Source: Chloroflexota bacterium (GTDB lineage: Bacteria; Chloroflexota; UBA11872). Taken from it: 64,000 nucleotides of DNA. The position numbers and the translations under genes are program-made. The notes under the pieces were generated by a model that was given only the letters and a program-made list of their open reading frames with translations, ran no database searches and had not been told where the DNA came from. The DNA lies in the NCBI GenBank assembly GCA_022824865.1, contig JAJDZD010000028.1, positions 16,341 to 80,340 on the forward strand, written 5' to 3'. Shown here in pieces: positions 1 to 10,000 of the stretch. How positions within the stretch are numbered: position 1 is the first letter of the stretch; every line of letters begins with the position of its first letter.

Positions 1-786
1 CCCAATGCGGGTTCGCCGCCCCTGGGTCGGCTTGCCCCATGGCGTCTTGGGTCCGGGCATGCCAACTGGCGCCTTGCCCTCGCCACCGCCGTGCGGATGG
101 TCGGCTGGGTTCATGGCTGCGCCGCGAACTTGCGGACGGCGGCGACGCCAGCGAATCCGTCCGGCCTTGCCGGCGGACTGATTGCTGTGATCCACGTTTC
201 CCACGCGCCCAACGGTAGCCATGCAGGCATCGGGCACCTGGCGCATCTCGCCCGATGGCAGTCGCAGGATAGCCAATCCACGGTCCTTGGCCATGAGCTG
301 GCAGACCATGCCGGCCGAGCGCACAAGTTGCGCGCCGCGTCCGGGGGCTAACTCAACGGCGTGCACCTCGGTTCCCGCCGGGATACGAATCAACGGCATG
401 GCGTTGCCCGGGCGGGGTTCGACGCCTGGCCCTGAGATGATCTCGCTTCCCACACCAATACCGACCGGCGCCAGGATGTAGCGCTTCTCACCGTCGCGAT
501 AGTGGAGAAGCGCAATATGAGCGGAGCGATTGGGGTCGTACTCAACGCTGGCAACCACTGCGGGCACGCCAGGTTTGTCGCGACGCCAGTCAATCACACG
601 GTACCGCCGCTTGGCGCCACCACCTCGGTGCCTCACCGTAACCCGCCCGGTGTTGTTGCGACCGGCGCGCTTGGTGAGTGGACGCAAAAGCTTCTTCAGC
701 GGGCGATCTCCGGAAAGCTCTGCGTTGTCAACGGCAACGTAGCCGCGGCGGCCTGGTGAGGTCGGGTTGAAGTTACGGAGCCCCAT
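1..786 (-). CDS. rplB: 50S ribosomal protein L2 (3' end beyond window)
   Basis: L2 is a primary 23S rRNA-binding protein needed for subunit association and the peptidyl transferase centre. The visible 262 codons begin [15 protein letters not shown] and include the family signatures [16 protein letters not shown] and [15 protein letters not shown], the latter holding the conserved histidine near the catalytic centre. The reading frame is still open at base 1, ending in GRRTRIG, so about 10-20 C-terminal residues lie outside. The start lies 3 nt after the rplW stop, as expected for S10-operon translational coupling. Identification is secure; only the C terminus is missing. Confidence 0.97.
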   Translation of the reverse strand, partial: MGLRNFNPTSPGRRGYVAVDNAELSGDRPLKKLLRPLTKRAGRNNTGRVTVRHRGGGAKRRYRVIDWRRDKPGVPAVVASVEYDPNRSAHIALLHYRDGEKRYILAPVGIGVGSEIISGPGVEPRPGNAMPLIRIPAGTEVHAVELAPGRGAQLVRSAGMVCQLMAKDRGLAILRLPSGEMRQVPDACMATVGRVGNVDHSNQSAGKAGRIRWRRRRPQVRGAAMNPADHPHGGGEGKAPVGMPGPKTPWGKPTQGRRTRIG

Positions 787-789
787 TGC

Positions 790-1074
790 CTAGACCCCCG
801 GTACGATTTCGATGGTGTGACCCTCACGCAGCGTGACGACAGCCTTCCGCCAACTTGGCCGATGGCCCTCGAAGCGGCCCATGCGTCGCGGCTTGCCGCG
901 CACATTCATTACGTTGACCGACATCACCTCCACGTGAAACATCGCTTCCACCGCTTGCCGGATCGCATGTTTGGATGCGCCGCTCCGAACCTGGAACACG
1001 TACTTTCCGAATTCGCTGAGGGCTGTGGACTTCTCGGTGACGATTGGTCGTGTGATGACGTCGGCCGGGTTCAT
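790..1074 (-). CDS. rplW: 50S ribosomal protein L23
   Basis: L23 binds domain III of 23S rRNA near the exit tunnel and is a docking site for trigger factor and SRP. The 94-residue product has the classic N-terminal IxRPIVTEKS motif (ITRPIVTEKSTAL), the FQV strand and the VRGKPRRMGRFEGHRPSWRK segment. The ATG overlaps the rplD stop by 4 nt, so it is probably translationally coupled. Length and order (rplC-rplD-rplW-rplB) are normal for the S10 operon. Confidence 0.97.
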   Translation of the reverse strand: MNPADVITRPIVTEKSTALSEFGKYVFQVRSGASKHAIRQAVEAMFHVEVMSVNVMNVRGKPRRMGRFEGHRPSWRKAVVTLREGHTIEIVPGV

Positions 1075-1682
1075 GCGCCCACTCGTTTCTGGAGCGCATC
1101 CAACGCCGCCGGGCTGGCCACGATGTGGTCGGCGACGACAATCTCGTAGAAGTTCAGTGTGTCGGCCCGCTCAACGTCCACGTTGGGAATATTGCGCGCT
1201 GAGCGTTGCAGTTCCTCGGGCGGGTCAACGTCAACCAGCAGCACGCGCCCGGATAGGCCGGCGGCGCTCAACCATGCCGCGCGATCACGAGTCTTCGGTG
1301 AGTCGCCCCATGATGCAGCCACACTAATGCACTCATCGGCGGCCTTGGCCGCCAGCAGCGCGCGTACGGCTTGTCGGCGCTCCCGCTTGTTCACGTGCGG
1401 GCGCGTTCGGCGCGGCTTGGGACCAAACGCTACGCCGCCCCCTCGTCGGATAGGCGAGCCGGCGCTGCCGGCGCGGGCTCGGCCAGTAGACTTCTGCCGG
1501 TAGAGCTTGGCCGTACTGGCCGCGACCTCGCCGCGGCTCTTTGTATTGGCCGTCCCCTGGCGCTGACTGGCGGCATGCACGGTCAGCATGCGCTTTAGAA
1601 GCTCGGCGGACGCGTTCGAGGCGCCAAAGCAGTCGCTGGCGGCGGGAGAGAGATTGGTTGGCGCTGGCGGTTTGGCGGCCAT
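1071..1682 (-). CDS. rplD: 50S ribosomal protein L4
   Basis: L4 binds 23S rRNA domain I and its extended loop lines the exit tunnel. The 203-residue product carries the tunnel-loop region (STAKLYRQKSTGRARAGS, then RRGGGVAFGPKPR) and the globular C-terminal part with LLVDVDPPEE and VVADHIVAS. The first 20 or so residues (MAAKPPAPTNLSP) are unusually rich in Pro and Ala and differ from typical L4 N termini. The start overlaps the rplC stop by 1 nt. In E. coli L4 represses its own operon; nothing here shows whether that holds. Confidence 0.96.
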   Translation of the reverse strand: MAAKPPAPTNLSPAASDCFGASNASAELLKRMLTVHAASQRQGTANTKSRGEVAASTAKLYRQKSTGRARAGSAGSPIRRGGGVAFGPKPRRTRPHVNKRERRQAVRALLAAKAADECISVAASWGDSPKTRDRAAWLSAAGLSGRVLLVDVDPPEELQRSARNIPNVDVERADTLNFYEIVVADHIVASPAALDALQKRVGA

Positions 1683-2323
1683 CAGTCCATCCCCTGAAGC
1701 GACTTTCGAACCGGCCGGATTGCGACAACCGTGTCGCGCGGGCCGGGGACGGCTCCAACCAGTAGAACGAGTCCGCGTTCGACGTCAATCTTGGCCACGG
1801 ACAGGTTGCGGGCCGTAGCCCGGCCCCCGCCCATACGCCCTGCCATACGAGTGCCTTTGAAGACACGGCTGGGCGATGTTCCGGCACCGACCGACCCAGG
1901 GGCACGTTCGCGGTCAGACTGTCCGTGGGTTCGCTTACCGCCTCTGAAGCCATGTCGCTTCATGACACCCGCGAAGCCCTTGCCTTTTGAAACGCTGACC
2001 ACATCGACTCGCTGACCAAGGTCCACGTTGGCCACCGTCAATTCGTCACCCACAGAGACCTCCGCACCCTCGTCGTTTCGGAACTCGCGGAGCACCCGGT
2101 AGGGCGGGAGGCGGCCCAAATGACCACGCTCGGCTCGGGTCAGTCGGCGTTCGGGCACGGGGTCGAAGCCGAGTTGCACGGCGGAATAGCCGTCGGTCGT
2201 CTCGGTTCGCACCTGCGTGACATGACAAGGACCGGCCTGGATGACCGACACGCCGAAGGCATGACCTTGGTCGTCAAATATCTGCGTCATGCCGAGTTTC
2301 CGGCCGATCAATCCAACGGGCAT
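1682..2323 (-). CDS. rplC: 50S ribosomal protein L3
   Basis: L3 nucleates 50S assembly and reaches toward the peptidyl transferase centre. The 213-residue product starts GLIGRKLGMTQIF, the family signature, and contains the SKGKGFAGVMKRHGF and RTHGQSDRERAPGSVG segments, the second covering the region modified by PrmB in some bacteria. It ends within 1 nt of rplD and begins 2 nt after rpsJ, so the whole block is one transcription unit. Confidence 0.97.
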   Translation of the reverse strand: MPVGLIGRKLGMTQIFDDQGHAFGVSVIQAGPCHVTQVRTETTDGYSAVQLGFDPVPERRLTRAERGHLGRLPPYRVLREFRNDEGAEVSVGDELTVANVDLGQRVDVVSVSKGKGFAGVMKRHGFRGGKRTHGQSDRERAPGSVGAGTSPSRVFKGTRMAGRMGGGRATARNLSVAKIDVERGLVLLVGAVPGPRDTVVAIRPVRKSLQGMD

Positions 2324-2325
2324 GG

Positions 2326-2718
2326 CTATGACTTCAACTCGATGTCAACGCCCGCGGCGAGTTGCAATCGAAGGAGTTCGTCCATCGTTTGAGGCGTCGG
2401 ATCGATCACATCGATCAGGCGCTTGTGCGTTCGCATTTCAAACTGCTCACGCGAGTCTTTGTCAATGAACGGTGAGCGAATCACCGTCCAGGTCTTGCGC
2501 TCGGTGGGCAGCGGAATAGGGCCGCGCACGTCGGCGCCGGTCCGACCGGCGGTATCGATGATGCGTCGGGCAGCGTCATCCAGCACGCGGTGGTCATACG
2601 CCTTCAGGCGAATCCTGATCCGCTGCGTAGGCGATTGCCGCCGCGGCCGCGCAGGCGCGCGCCGGGACGAGGCTTCGAACGAAGCCTGACGGGAGGGCCT
2701 GGCGCGCGCTTGTGCCAT
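2326..2718 (-). CDS. rpsJ: 30S ribosomal protein S10 with Arg-rich N-terminal extension
   Basis: S10 is a 30S head protein and, with NusB, part of antitermination complexes. The core from about residue 32 ([22 protein letters not shown]) to the end, including the [28 protein letters not shown] loop, is normal. Before it there are about 30 extra residues rich in Arg, Ala and Pro. No ATG, GTG or TTG codon lies between the ATG at 2718 and the conserved core, so the extension is real unless a frameshift is present. The start is 3 nt after the tuf stop. Typical S10 is 100-105 residues; this one is 130. Confidence 0.95.
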   Translation of the reverse strand: MAQARARPSRQASFEASSRRAPARPRRQSPTQRIRIRLKAYDHRVLDDAARRIIDTAGRTGADVRGPIPLPTERKTWTVIRSPFIDKDSREQFEMRTHKRLIDVIDPTPQTMDELLRLQLAAGVDIELKS

Positions 2719-2721
2719 CGG

Positions 2722-3924
2722 CTACTTGAGGATGCTCGTTACGACGCCCGCGCCGACAGTGACGCCGCCTTCGCGAATAGCGAAGTTCACGCCGTCTTCC
2801 AGCGCAATCGGCTGATGCAGGCGAACGGTCATTTCCACGTTGTCGCCGGGCACCACCATCTCGGTCCCGGCCGGCAACTCAATCTCACCGGTGACGTCCG
2901 TCGTTCGAATGTAGAACTGCGGGCGGTAGCCGCTGAAAAACGGCGTGTGGCGGCCACCCTCATCCCGTGTCAGCACGTAGACCTGCGCGTTGAACTCGGT
3001 GTGCGGCGTGATTGAACCTGTCTGCGCCAGCACCATTCCGCGTTCGACCTCATCACGCTCGATACCCCGCAGCAGGCAACCCACGTTGTCGCCGGCCACA
3101 CCCTCGTCCAGCGTCTTGCGGAACATCTCGACACCGGTAACCACACGTTGATCGATTTCAGTGCGCATGCCCACGATGTCAATCTGCTCGCCAACCTGGA
3201 CCTTGCCGCGTTCGACACGACCGGTCACAACCGTTCCACGACCCTTGATGCCAAACACATCCTCCACGGGCATCAGGAACGGCTGGTCGACCGGACGCTC
3301 CGGCTGTGGGATATAGGTGTCCACGGCTTCCATCAGCTCCAGGATCGGCTGATATTCCGGAGCATCGAGGTCCGTGCTTTCCGACTCCAAGGCCAGCAGT
3401 GCGCTGCCCGGAATGATCGGAGCGTTGTCACCGTCGAAGTCGTACTTGTTCAACAAGTCCCGGAGCTCCAGTTCGACAAGCTCCAGCAACTCCTCGTCCT
3501 CGACGATGTCCGCCTTGTTGAGGAACACCACGATCGCCGGTACGTCCACCTGGCGTGCCAGCAGCACGTGCTCATAGGTTTGCGGCATCGGGCCGTCGTC
3601 CGCGCCCACCACCACGATCGCACCGTCCATCTGAGCGGCGCCCGTAATCATGTTCTTGATGTAATCGCGGTGGCCGGGTGCGTCGATGTGGGCGTAGTGC
3701 CGGCTCTCGGTCTCGTATTCCGCGTGCGTAATTGAAATCGTGATTCCGCGCTCCTTCTCCTCGGGCGCGCGGTCGATTTCGTCGAAGGCCATGAAGTCGG
3801 CTAACTGCTTGTACGACAGCACCTTCGTGATTGCGGCGGTCAGCGTGGTCTTGCCGTGATCAACGTGGCCGATCGTGCCTACGTTTACGTGCGGCTTGGT
3901 TCGTTCGAAGTGTTGGCGTGCCAT
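2722..3924 (-). CDS. tuf: Elongation factor Tu
   Basis: EF-Tu delivers aminoacyl-tRNA to the ribosome as a GTP complex. The 400-residue product shows the G motifs in order: GHVDHGKTT (about residue 18), RGITI, DAPGH, NKAD and SAL, followed by the two beta-barrel domains ending GVVTSILK. The G3 box reads [12 protein letters not shown], where most bacteria have DCPGHADYVKNM; the Cys-to-Ala and Ala-to-Arg variants resemble archaeal/eukaryotic EF1A but sit in an otherwise bacterial protein. An AGGAG-type ribosome site lies just before the ATG. It lies between fusA and rpsJ in a merged str/S10 operon. Confidence 0.98.
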   Translation of the reverse strand: MARQHFERTKPHVNVGTIGHVDHGKTTLTAAITKVLSYKQLADFMAFDEIDRAPEEKERGITISITHAEYETESRHYAHIDAPGHRDYIKNMITGAAQMDGAIVVVGADDGPMPQTYEHVLLARQVDVPAIVVFLNKADIVEDEELLELVELELRDLLNKYDFDGDNAPIIPGSALLALESESTDLDAPEYQPILELMEAVDTYIPQPERPVDQPFLMPVEDVFGIKGRGTVVTGRVERGKVQVGEQIDIVGMRTEIDQRVVTGVEMFRKTLDEGVAGDNVGCLLRGIERDEVERGMVLAQTGSITPHTEFNAQVYVLTRDEGGRHTPFFSGYRPQFYIRTTDVTGEIELPAGTEMVVPGDNVEMTVRLHQPIALEDGVNFAIREGGVTVGAGVVTSILK

Positions 3925-3953
3925 TCGCTCCTGTGCTCCTGCGCAGTGGGCGG

Positions 3954-6026
3954 TTACGAAACCGGTGTCAGCAGTCCATCCGCGGCGCCCGCTTGCTGGG
4001 TCACCGCGTAGTGGGAGAATTCCATTGAGAACGTTCCGCGACCCTGCGTCGCCGAACGCAACTCGTTAGCGTACCCGAACATCGTCGCGAGCGGTACTTC
4101 CGCGGTGATGATGTGCGATCCGCTGCGCATGTCCGCGCCATGGATCGTGCCCCGCTTGGCGGCCAAACCGGCCAACGTGTCGCCGACATAGTCCTCGGGA
4201 ACAACGACCTGGACACCCATCACCGGCTCCATCACGTCGGTACGCGCCCTGTTCAACGCGTCTTCGACTGCCATGGCACCGGCGATTTCGAACGCCAGTT
4301 CCGAAGAATCCACCTCGTGGTAGGAACCGTCGACGAGCGTGATGCGCACATCCGTCACTTCCATGCCCTGCGGACCGCTTGCCAGCCGACGCGCCGCTCC
4401 GCGCTCGGCGGCCGGGACGAACTGTGTCGGTATGGCGCCGCCTACGATGCGCCGTTCGATCTGAACTCCCGTACCAAGCGGCAGCGGCTCAAGCTCAACG
4501 GTCACGTCGCCGTACTGGCCGCGGCCACCGGTCTGTCGCACGAATCGACCCCGACCGGTGGCCTCCTTGCGTGGCCGCTCGCGGTAAGAAACCTGCGGAC
4601 GGCCGATATTAGCGCCCACGCGATATTCGCGGAGCAGCCGGTCCACAATCACCTCCAGGTGCAACTCGCCCATGCCGGCAATCAGCGTCTGACCGGTTTC
4701 CTCGTTTGCACTGATGCGGAATGTGGGGTCTTCCTCGCCCAGCTTGCGTAGCGCATCGATGATCTTGTCCTGATCCCCGCGACTCTTCGGCTCGATGGCG
4801 ATAGTGACTACCGGCTCTGGGAATGAAATCGACTCGAGTTGCAGCGGATACTTCGGATCCGTCAGCGTGTCGCCGGTATTCGTTGAGCGAACGCCAACGG
4901 CGGCCAGGATGTCGCCATATCGGATGGCCTCCGTCACCTCTTCCCGCTTGTCGGCATGCATGCGCAGCACTCGCGAAAGGCGTTCGCGCTTGCCCGCGGC
5001 CGTGTTGAGCACCGTTGAGCCCGGCTTGATCGAGCCTGAATACACCCGGAAATACGCAAGCTTGCCAGCGTGCGGGTCCGCGACGATCTTGAAGGCGATC
5101 GCTGTAAACGGGTCGTCGTCTGCCGGCCGGCGCTGTTCCTCCGCGCCTGACTTGGGATTGATGCCGGTCACCGGAGGAACATCCAGCGGCGAGGGCAAGT
5201 AAGCCGTAATCGCATCCAGCAGGGGCTCTATACCCTTGTTGCGCAGCGCCGAGCCCATCAGCACCGGAACCCCCTGTGCCGTCACCGTCATCTCCCGCAG
5301 CGCCGCCGTCACTTCGCTGACCGTCAGCTCTTCACCGTCGAGGTATTTCACGGCAATGTCGTCGTTGAACTCCGCCAGCGCCTCCAGCATGTGGTCGCGC
5401 GCGTCGCCCGCGGCTGCTTCCAGCTCGGCGGGGATCGACCCTCGCTCCGGGGAGGCCAGGCCATCCCCCGTCCAGCGCACGGCTTGCATCTGAACCAGGT
5501 CCACGACACCTTCAAAGTCGGCCTCAAAACCGATCGGAATCTGAACTGGAACTGGATTCGCGCCCAAGCGCACACGGATGGATTCCACCGTTGCGTCGAA
5601 ATCCGAACCACGCCGATCCATCTTGTTAATGAAGGCAACCCGCGGAACGCTGTACCGATCGGCTTGCCGCCAAACAGTCTCAGACTGCGGCTCCACGCCG
5701 TTCACAGCATCGAATACCACCACGCCGCCGTCGAGAACGCGCAGCGAACGTTCGACCTCGGCCGTGAAATCAACATGACCAGGCGTATCGATAATGTTGA
5801 TGCGATGGTCGTTCCAGGACGCCGTGGTGGCGGCGGCCACGATCGTAATCCCGCGCTCCCGTTCCTGCGCCATCCAATCCATCTGGGCGTTGCCATCATG
5901 GACCTCGCCAACGCGATGAATACGACCACAGAAAAAGAGGATGCGCTCAGTAGTGGTGGTCTTGCCCGCATCGATGTGCGCAATGATTCCAATGTTGCGC
6001 GTACGCGAAATATCCAGGGTGCTCAT
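3954..6026 (-). CDS. fusA: Elongation factor G
   Basis: EF-G catalyses GTP-driven translocation and, with RRF, ribosome recycling. The 690-residue length is typical. The G domain shows [15 protein letters not shown] (P-loop), [13 protein letters not shown] and NKMDRRG; domains II-V follow, with [14 protein letters not shown] in domain III and GRGQYGDV in domain IV. The ATG at 6026 follows a GAGG ribosome site and gives the standard [17 protein letters not shown] start. It lies 33 nt downstream of rpsG and 29 nt upstream of tuf, so it belongs to the same operon. Confidence 0.98.
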   Translation of the reverse strand: MSTLDISRTRNIGIIAHIDAGKTTTTERILFFCGRIHRVGEVHDGNAQMDWMAQERERGITIVAAATTASWNDHRINIIDTPGHVDFTAEVERSLRVLDGGVVVFDAVNGVEPQSETVWRQADRYSVPRVAFINKMDRRGSDFDATVESIRVRLGANPVPVQIPIGFEADFEGVVDLVQMQAVRWTGDGLASPERGSIPAELEAAAGDARDHMLEALAEFNDDIAVKYLDGEELTVSEVTAALREMTVTAQGVPVLMGSALRNKGIEPLLDAITAYLPSPLDVPPVTGINPKSGAEEQRRPADDDPFTAIAFKIVADPHAGKLAYFRVYSGSIKPGSTVLNTAAGKRERLSRVLRMHADKREEVTEAIRYGDILAAVGVRSTNTGDTLTDPKYPLQLESISFPEPVVTIAIEPKSRGDQDKIIDALRKLGEEDPTFRISANEETGQTLIAGMGELHLEVIVDRLLREYRVGANIGRPQVSYRERPRKEATGRGRFVRQTGGRGQYGDVTVELEPLPLGTGVQIERRIVGGAIPTQFVPAAERGAARRLASGPQGMEVTDVRITLVDGSYHEVDSSELAFEIAGAMAVEDALNRARTDVMEPVMGVQVVVPEDYVGDTLAGLAAKRGTIHGADMRSGSHIITAEVPLATMFGYANELRSATQGRGTFSMEFSHYAVTQQAGAADGLLTPVS

Positions 6027-6059
6027 GGGCCTCGTGTTCCGGGAGTCAGGCAGGTGGGG

Positions 6060-6530
6060 CTAATACGCGTAGATCGCGAACGCGCGGTTCGCTTCCGCCA
6101 TCCGATGCATTTCGTCGCGCCGGCGAACGGCGCCGCCCTGACCGTCGGCAGCTTCCATCAGCTCAGCGGCTAGACGGTCCGGCATGGAACGACCGCCGCG
6201 ATTGCGGGAGGCGTCAATCAGCCAACGCACGGCCAGCGAATAACGCCGATCCCCGCGGATTTCCACTGGGACCTGGTAGTTGGCACCACCGACGCGGCGC
6301 GGCTTGACTTCGATCTGGGGCATGGCATTGCGGACGGCGGCTTCAAAGACCTCAATAGCAGGAGCGCCCGTACGCCCCTCAATGAGATCAAAGGCGCTGT
6401 AGACGATCCGCTGCGACAAGGACTTCTTGCCATTGCGCATGATCTTGTTAATGAATCGCTGCACCGTACGGTTGTTAAATCGAGGGTCGGGCGGAATCAC
6501 GCGGCGCTCCGGGCGCTTGCGGCGCGGCAT
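6060..6530 (-). CDS. rpsG: 30S ribosomal protein S7
   Basis: S7 nucleates assembly of the 30S head and contacts E-site tRNA. The 156-residue product begins MPRRKRPERRVIPPDPRF and contains the conserved VQRFINKIMRNGKKSLSQRI and GGANYQVPVEI motifs; the C-terminal helix ends AEANRAFAIYAY. It follows rpsL after a 72-nt gap that I read as spacer with a GGGAG-like ribosome site. In E. coli S7 autoregulates the str operon at this spacer; I could not confirm a homologous structure here. Confidence 0.97.
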   Translation of the reverse strand: MPRRKRPERRVIPPDPRFNNRTVQRFINKIMRNGKKSLSQRIVYSAFDLIEGRTGAPAIEVFEAAVRNAMPQIEVKPRRVGGANYQVPVEIRGDRRYSLAVRWLIDASRNRGGRSMPDRLAAELMEAADGQGGAVRRRDEMHRMAEANRAFAIYAY

Positions 6531-6602
6531 CAGGCCTTACACTCCCGCCCGTCGGCGGCTGTGGGATGCAACGTCATTGCTAACGGCCGGTATACCTTGG
6601 CG

Positions 6603-7016
6603 CTACCCGCCACGCTTCGCGCCGTACTTGGACCGGCTGCGGCGACGTCCCTCAACGCCGTCGGCGTCCAGCGTCCCGCGAATGACGTGGTAGCGCACGC
6701 CGGGCAGGTCACGAACTCGTCCGCCGCGAATGAGAACGACCGAGTGCTCCTGGAGCCGATGACCTTCACCCGGAATATAGGCCGTAACCTCAATCCCGTT
6801 CGAAAGGCGCACGCGGGCCACCTTACGGAGCGCGGAATTGGGCTTCTTTGGCGTGACCGTACGAACCAACGTACAGACGCCGCGCTTCTGAGGCGAACCT
6901 TCGCTCCACTGCATTCGTCGGCGCAAGCCGTTGTACGAGTAATGCAGCGCGGGCGCCTTCAGCTTACTGCGTCGCTTTCTTCGTCCCTTACGGACGAGCT
7001 GGTTAATTGTGGGCAC
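6603..7016 (-). CDS. rpsL: 30S ribosomal protein S12, carrying Arg at the streptomycin-resistance position
   Basis: S12 monitors codon-anticodon pairing in the decoding centre. The 137-residue product has the conserved [23 protein letters not shown] and [12 protein letters not shown] motifs, plus the roughly 13-residue insert seen in many Gram-positive-type S12 proteins. Residue 102 (codon at 6711-6713, CGT) is Arg within [13 protein letters not shown], whereas most bacteria have Lys (E. coli K88 counting Met). Residue 87 is Arg in EGHRLQEH where Asn is usual. The other resistance lysine, in PKKP, is intact. First gene of the str block after the rpoC terminator. Confidence 0.97.
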   Translation of the reverse strand: MPTINQLVRKGRRKRRSKLKAPALHYSYNGLRRRMQWSEGSPQKRGVCTLVRTVTPKKPNSALRKVARVRLSNGIEVTAYIPGEGHRLQEHSVVLIRGGRVRDLPGVRYHVIRGTLDADGVEGRRRSRSKYGAKRGG

Positions 7017-7041
7017 GACCTAACCTACCGAACCTTTACGT

Positions 7042-7073
7042 AGAAAAGACGCGACGGCACACGGCCAGTCGCG
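7042..7073 (-). terminator. Intrinsic terminator-like hairpin after rpoC
   Basis: Read on the minus strand, CGCGAC-T-GGC, a 5-nt loop CGTGT and GCC-GTCGCG form a stem of nine pairs with one bulge (7050-7073), followed by TCTTTTCT. It sits between the rpoC stop and rpsL, so it could separate rpoBC from the str/S10 operon or act as a partial terminator. A promoter for rpsL was not recognisable in the 72-nt gap. Confidence 0.55.
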
Positions 7074-7088
7074 ACCAAGGCAAATCTA

Positions 7089-10000
7089 TCACCGACCCAG
7101 CCCCCCGTCAACGCCATCGCCGTCGGACGCCGGATCGACTCGAACGACCGACGACTCGTCCACGCCCATGTCGTCCGCAGGGCGAAGAAAGTCGGCGAAC
7201 TCATCGTCGGCGGCGGTTGAGGATGTTTCGATGCCGGCCAGCAGGTCGCTCTCGGCGGCGTCCATCGGCGGAGCATCGGCCGCCGGCATTCCCGCTTGGG
7301 CGCCGTCCTCCAAGTCAGAGGCCGCGTCCGCGCCATTGTCTGGCTCGCGTAGATCATCCAGCGATACACCCTCGGCCATATGCATAGCTTCGGTGTCGAT
7401 CAGGACATCCGACGGCCCCGGAGCCTCAAGCTCCGGGCCATGGTACCGATCCCAGCCGGTTCCGGCGGGGATGAGTTTCCCGATGATCACGTTCTCCTTC
7501 AGCCCATGCAGGTGATCCGTCTTGCCTTCCACCACCGCTTCGGTGAGAACGCGCGTAGTGTCCTGGAACGAAGCCGCGGCCAGAAAGCTCTCGTTGTTCA
7601 ACGAGGCCTTGGTCACGCCCAGCAGGACAGCGTGCGAATCCGCCACACGACCGCCGGTCTCCGCGACCTGGACATTGGTTTCGTCAAGTGTGGATCGATC
7701 TACCAGCGTGCCCGGCAGCAGCGTCGTGTCGCCAGGGGTGTCGATCGCGTCGTGGCGCAGCATTTGGCGGATGATGATCTCAATGTGCTTATCGTTCACC
7801 GCCACTCCAACCATGCGATACACCCGCTGGACTTCGCTGACGATGTACTGCTGCAGCTCGGGCCGGCCGCGCAGACGCAGGATGTCGTGCGGGTTCAGCG
7901 GGCCCTCGGTGAGTTGGTCACCCTGGCGAACGAATTCACCGCTGTGTATGCGCAATTCGGCGGCCAGCGACACGGGATACTCGCTGACCTCCTCTTCCTC
8001 TGAGCGCACCACGATCCGACCCTCGCGTAGTTCGACCACGCCTTCGGCGTCAGCCGTGACGCCAATGCCAGCAACCTTGGCCAGCGCGCGCTTGCTGATC
8101 GTGTTGGACTTGCTCTTAGCCTTGCGGGCCAGCAGGTCGTCGGCCTGGGGCTTTGGCACGGCCAGAACAGCATTCTTGGCCACTTCCGCGCCATCTTCGA
8201 CGATGGGAACCATGCCCGGATCGAGTACGTAGTCATATTCATGCACATGGGCCTCAACCACACGGACTCGCCGCTGCTCGTCCTCCTCGATAACTTCGAC
8301 GGTTCCATCAATGTCGCTCATCACGGCGACGCCCTTGGGAATGCGAGCCTCGAAGAGTTCCTGCACACGCGGCAGGCCCTGCTCCTTGTCCACGATGTCG
8401 GCACCCATGGCAATGCCGCCCAGATGGAACGTGCGCATCGTCAGCTGCGTTGCCGGCTCACCCATGGACTGGGCGGCAATGATGCCCACAGCCGCTCCCT
8501 CGGCCACTAGTTCGTGGCGGGCCAGGTCCATGCCGTAGCACATTTGGCACAGGCCGCGGGCATTCCCACAGGTCATGGGCGACCGCACCTTGGCCGATTG
8601 CACCCCCGCGTTGTCGATCACCTTTACCAATTCGTGATCAATCAGGGTGCCCAATGGCACGATGATCTCGCCGGTTTCCGGATGGATGATCGGGCGGGCG
8701 GGAAAGCGGCCGAAGCATCGGACGCCAACGGAGTCCAGCACCTCGTCCAGCGTGCCGGATTCAACAGGGATCCCATCCAGGGTGCCGCAATCGTCTCCCA
8801 TGACGATCACATCCTGGGCCACATCAACCAGACGCCGGGTGAGATAGCCACTGTCAGCGGTACGCAAGGCCGTATCGGCCAGCCCCTTGCGGCCCCCGTG
8901 CGTAGAGATGAAGTACTCGTGCGCCGACATTCCCTCTCGGAAGTTGGCGCGCACAGGCATCTCGATGATCCGACCCGAAGGGTTGGACATCAGTCCGCGC
9001 ATGCCGGAGATCTGCCGAATCTGGTCGAAATTCCCCTTTGCCGCGCCTGAGTTGCCCATCATGAACACGGGGCTCATCCGGTCCAGGCTTTCTTCCACGG
9101 AGTTGGATACCGTCGCCATGGCATCGGTCCAGGCCTTGACCGTGAGTCGGTACCGCTCGTCATCGGTGATCAGACCATCGTCGTAGCTAGCCCTGATTCC
9201 GCTAACGCGGGTGTCGGTTTCCTGCTCCACCTGACGCTTGACTTCGGGAATCTCAAGATCCTTAATCCCCATCGTCACGCCCGAACGGGTGGCCCAGTAC
9301 ATGCCCAGATTCTTCAGTTGGTTGGCGACGTCGCCCGTAACGTCCATGTCCGTGTTGAAGAAGACCATTTCGATCACACGCCGCAGACCGCCCTTATCCA
9401 GGCGCTCGTTCACAAAGCGGAGGTCTCGCGGGATAGCCTGATTCAGCACAATGCGGCCGACGGTGGTCTCGATTGCTGCCGGTCCGTCCTGGGCCATGGC
9501 ATCGACGGGAAAGTCCTCGGGTGTGACACGCAGGCGAATCTTGGCTTGCAGGTCCACGGCTCCGTGCTCATAGGCCAGCACGGCGTCGGCGAAGTTGGCA
9601 AAGACTTTATCCTCGCCCTTGGCCCCGTCCCTGGCTTCGGTCAGGTAATACGCGCCCAGCACCATGTCCTTGGTTGGGCTCACGATGGGCGTGCCGTCCG
9701 CCGGCGACAGGATGTTGTGCGTGCTCTTCATAATGTGCCGGGCTTCGTCCTGCGCCGCCCGGCTGAGGGGTACATGCACCGCCATCTGGTCACCGTCAAA
9801 GTCCGCGTTGAAGGCCGTGCATACCAGGGGGTGTATCTGGATGGCGCTGCCACTGACAAGCACGATGTCGAACGCCTGAATCCCCAGCCGGTGCAGCGTC
9901 GGCGCGCGGTTGAGCAGCACCGGATGATCGCGGGTGACCTCTTCCAGGGCGTCCCAGACCAGCGGCTCGGGATGCTCGACCATGCGCTTGGCGCTCTTGA

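Noticed and set aside
3660..3700. EF1A-like G3 box in EF-Tu as a sign of transfer from archaea or eukaryotes
   Set aside because: The rest of the protein is bacterial EF-Tu and the gene is in its native operon; the variants are local substitutions.
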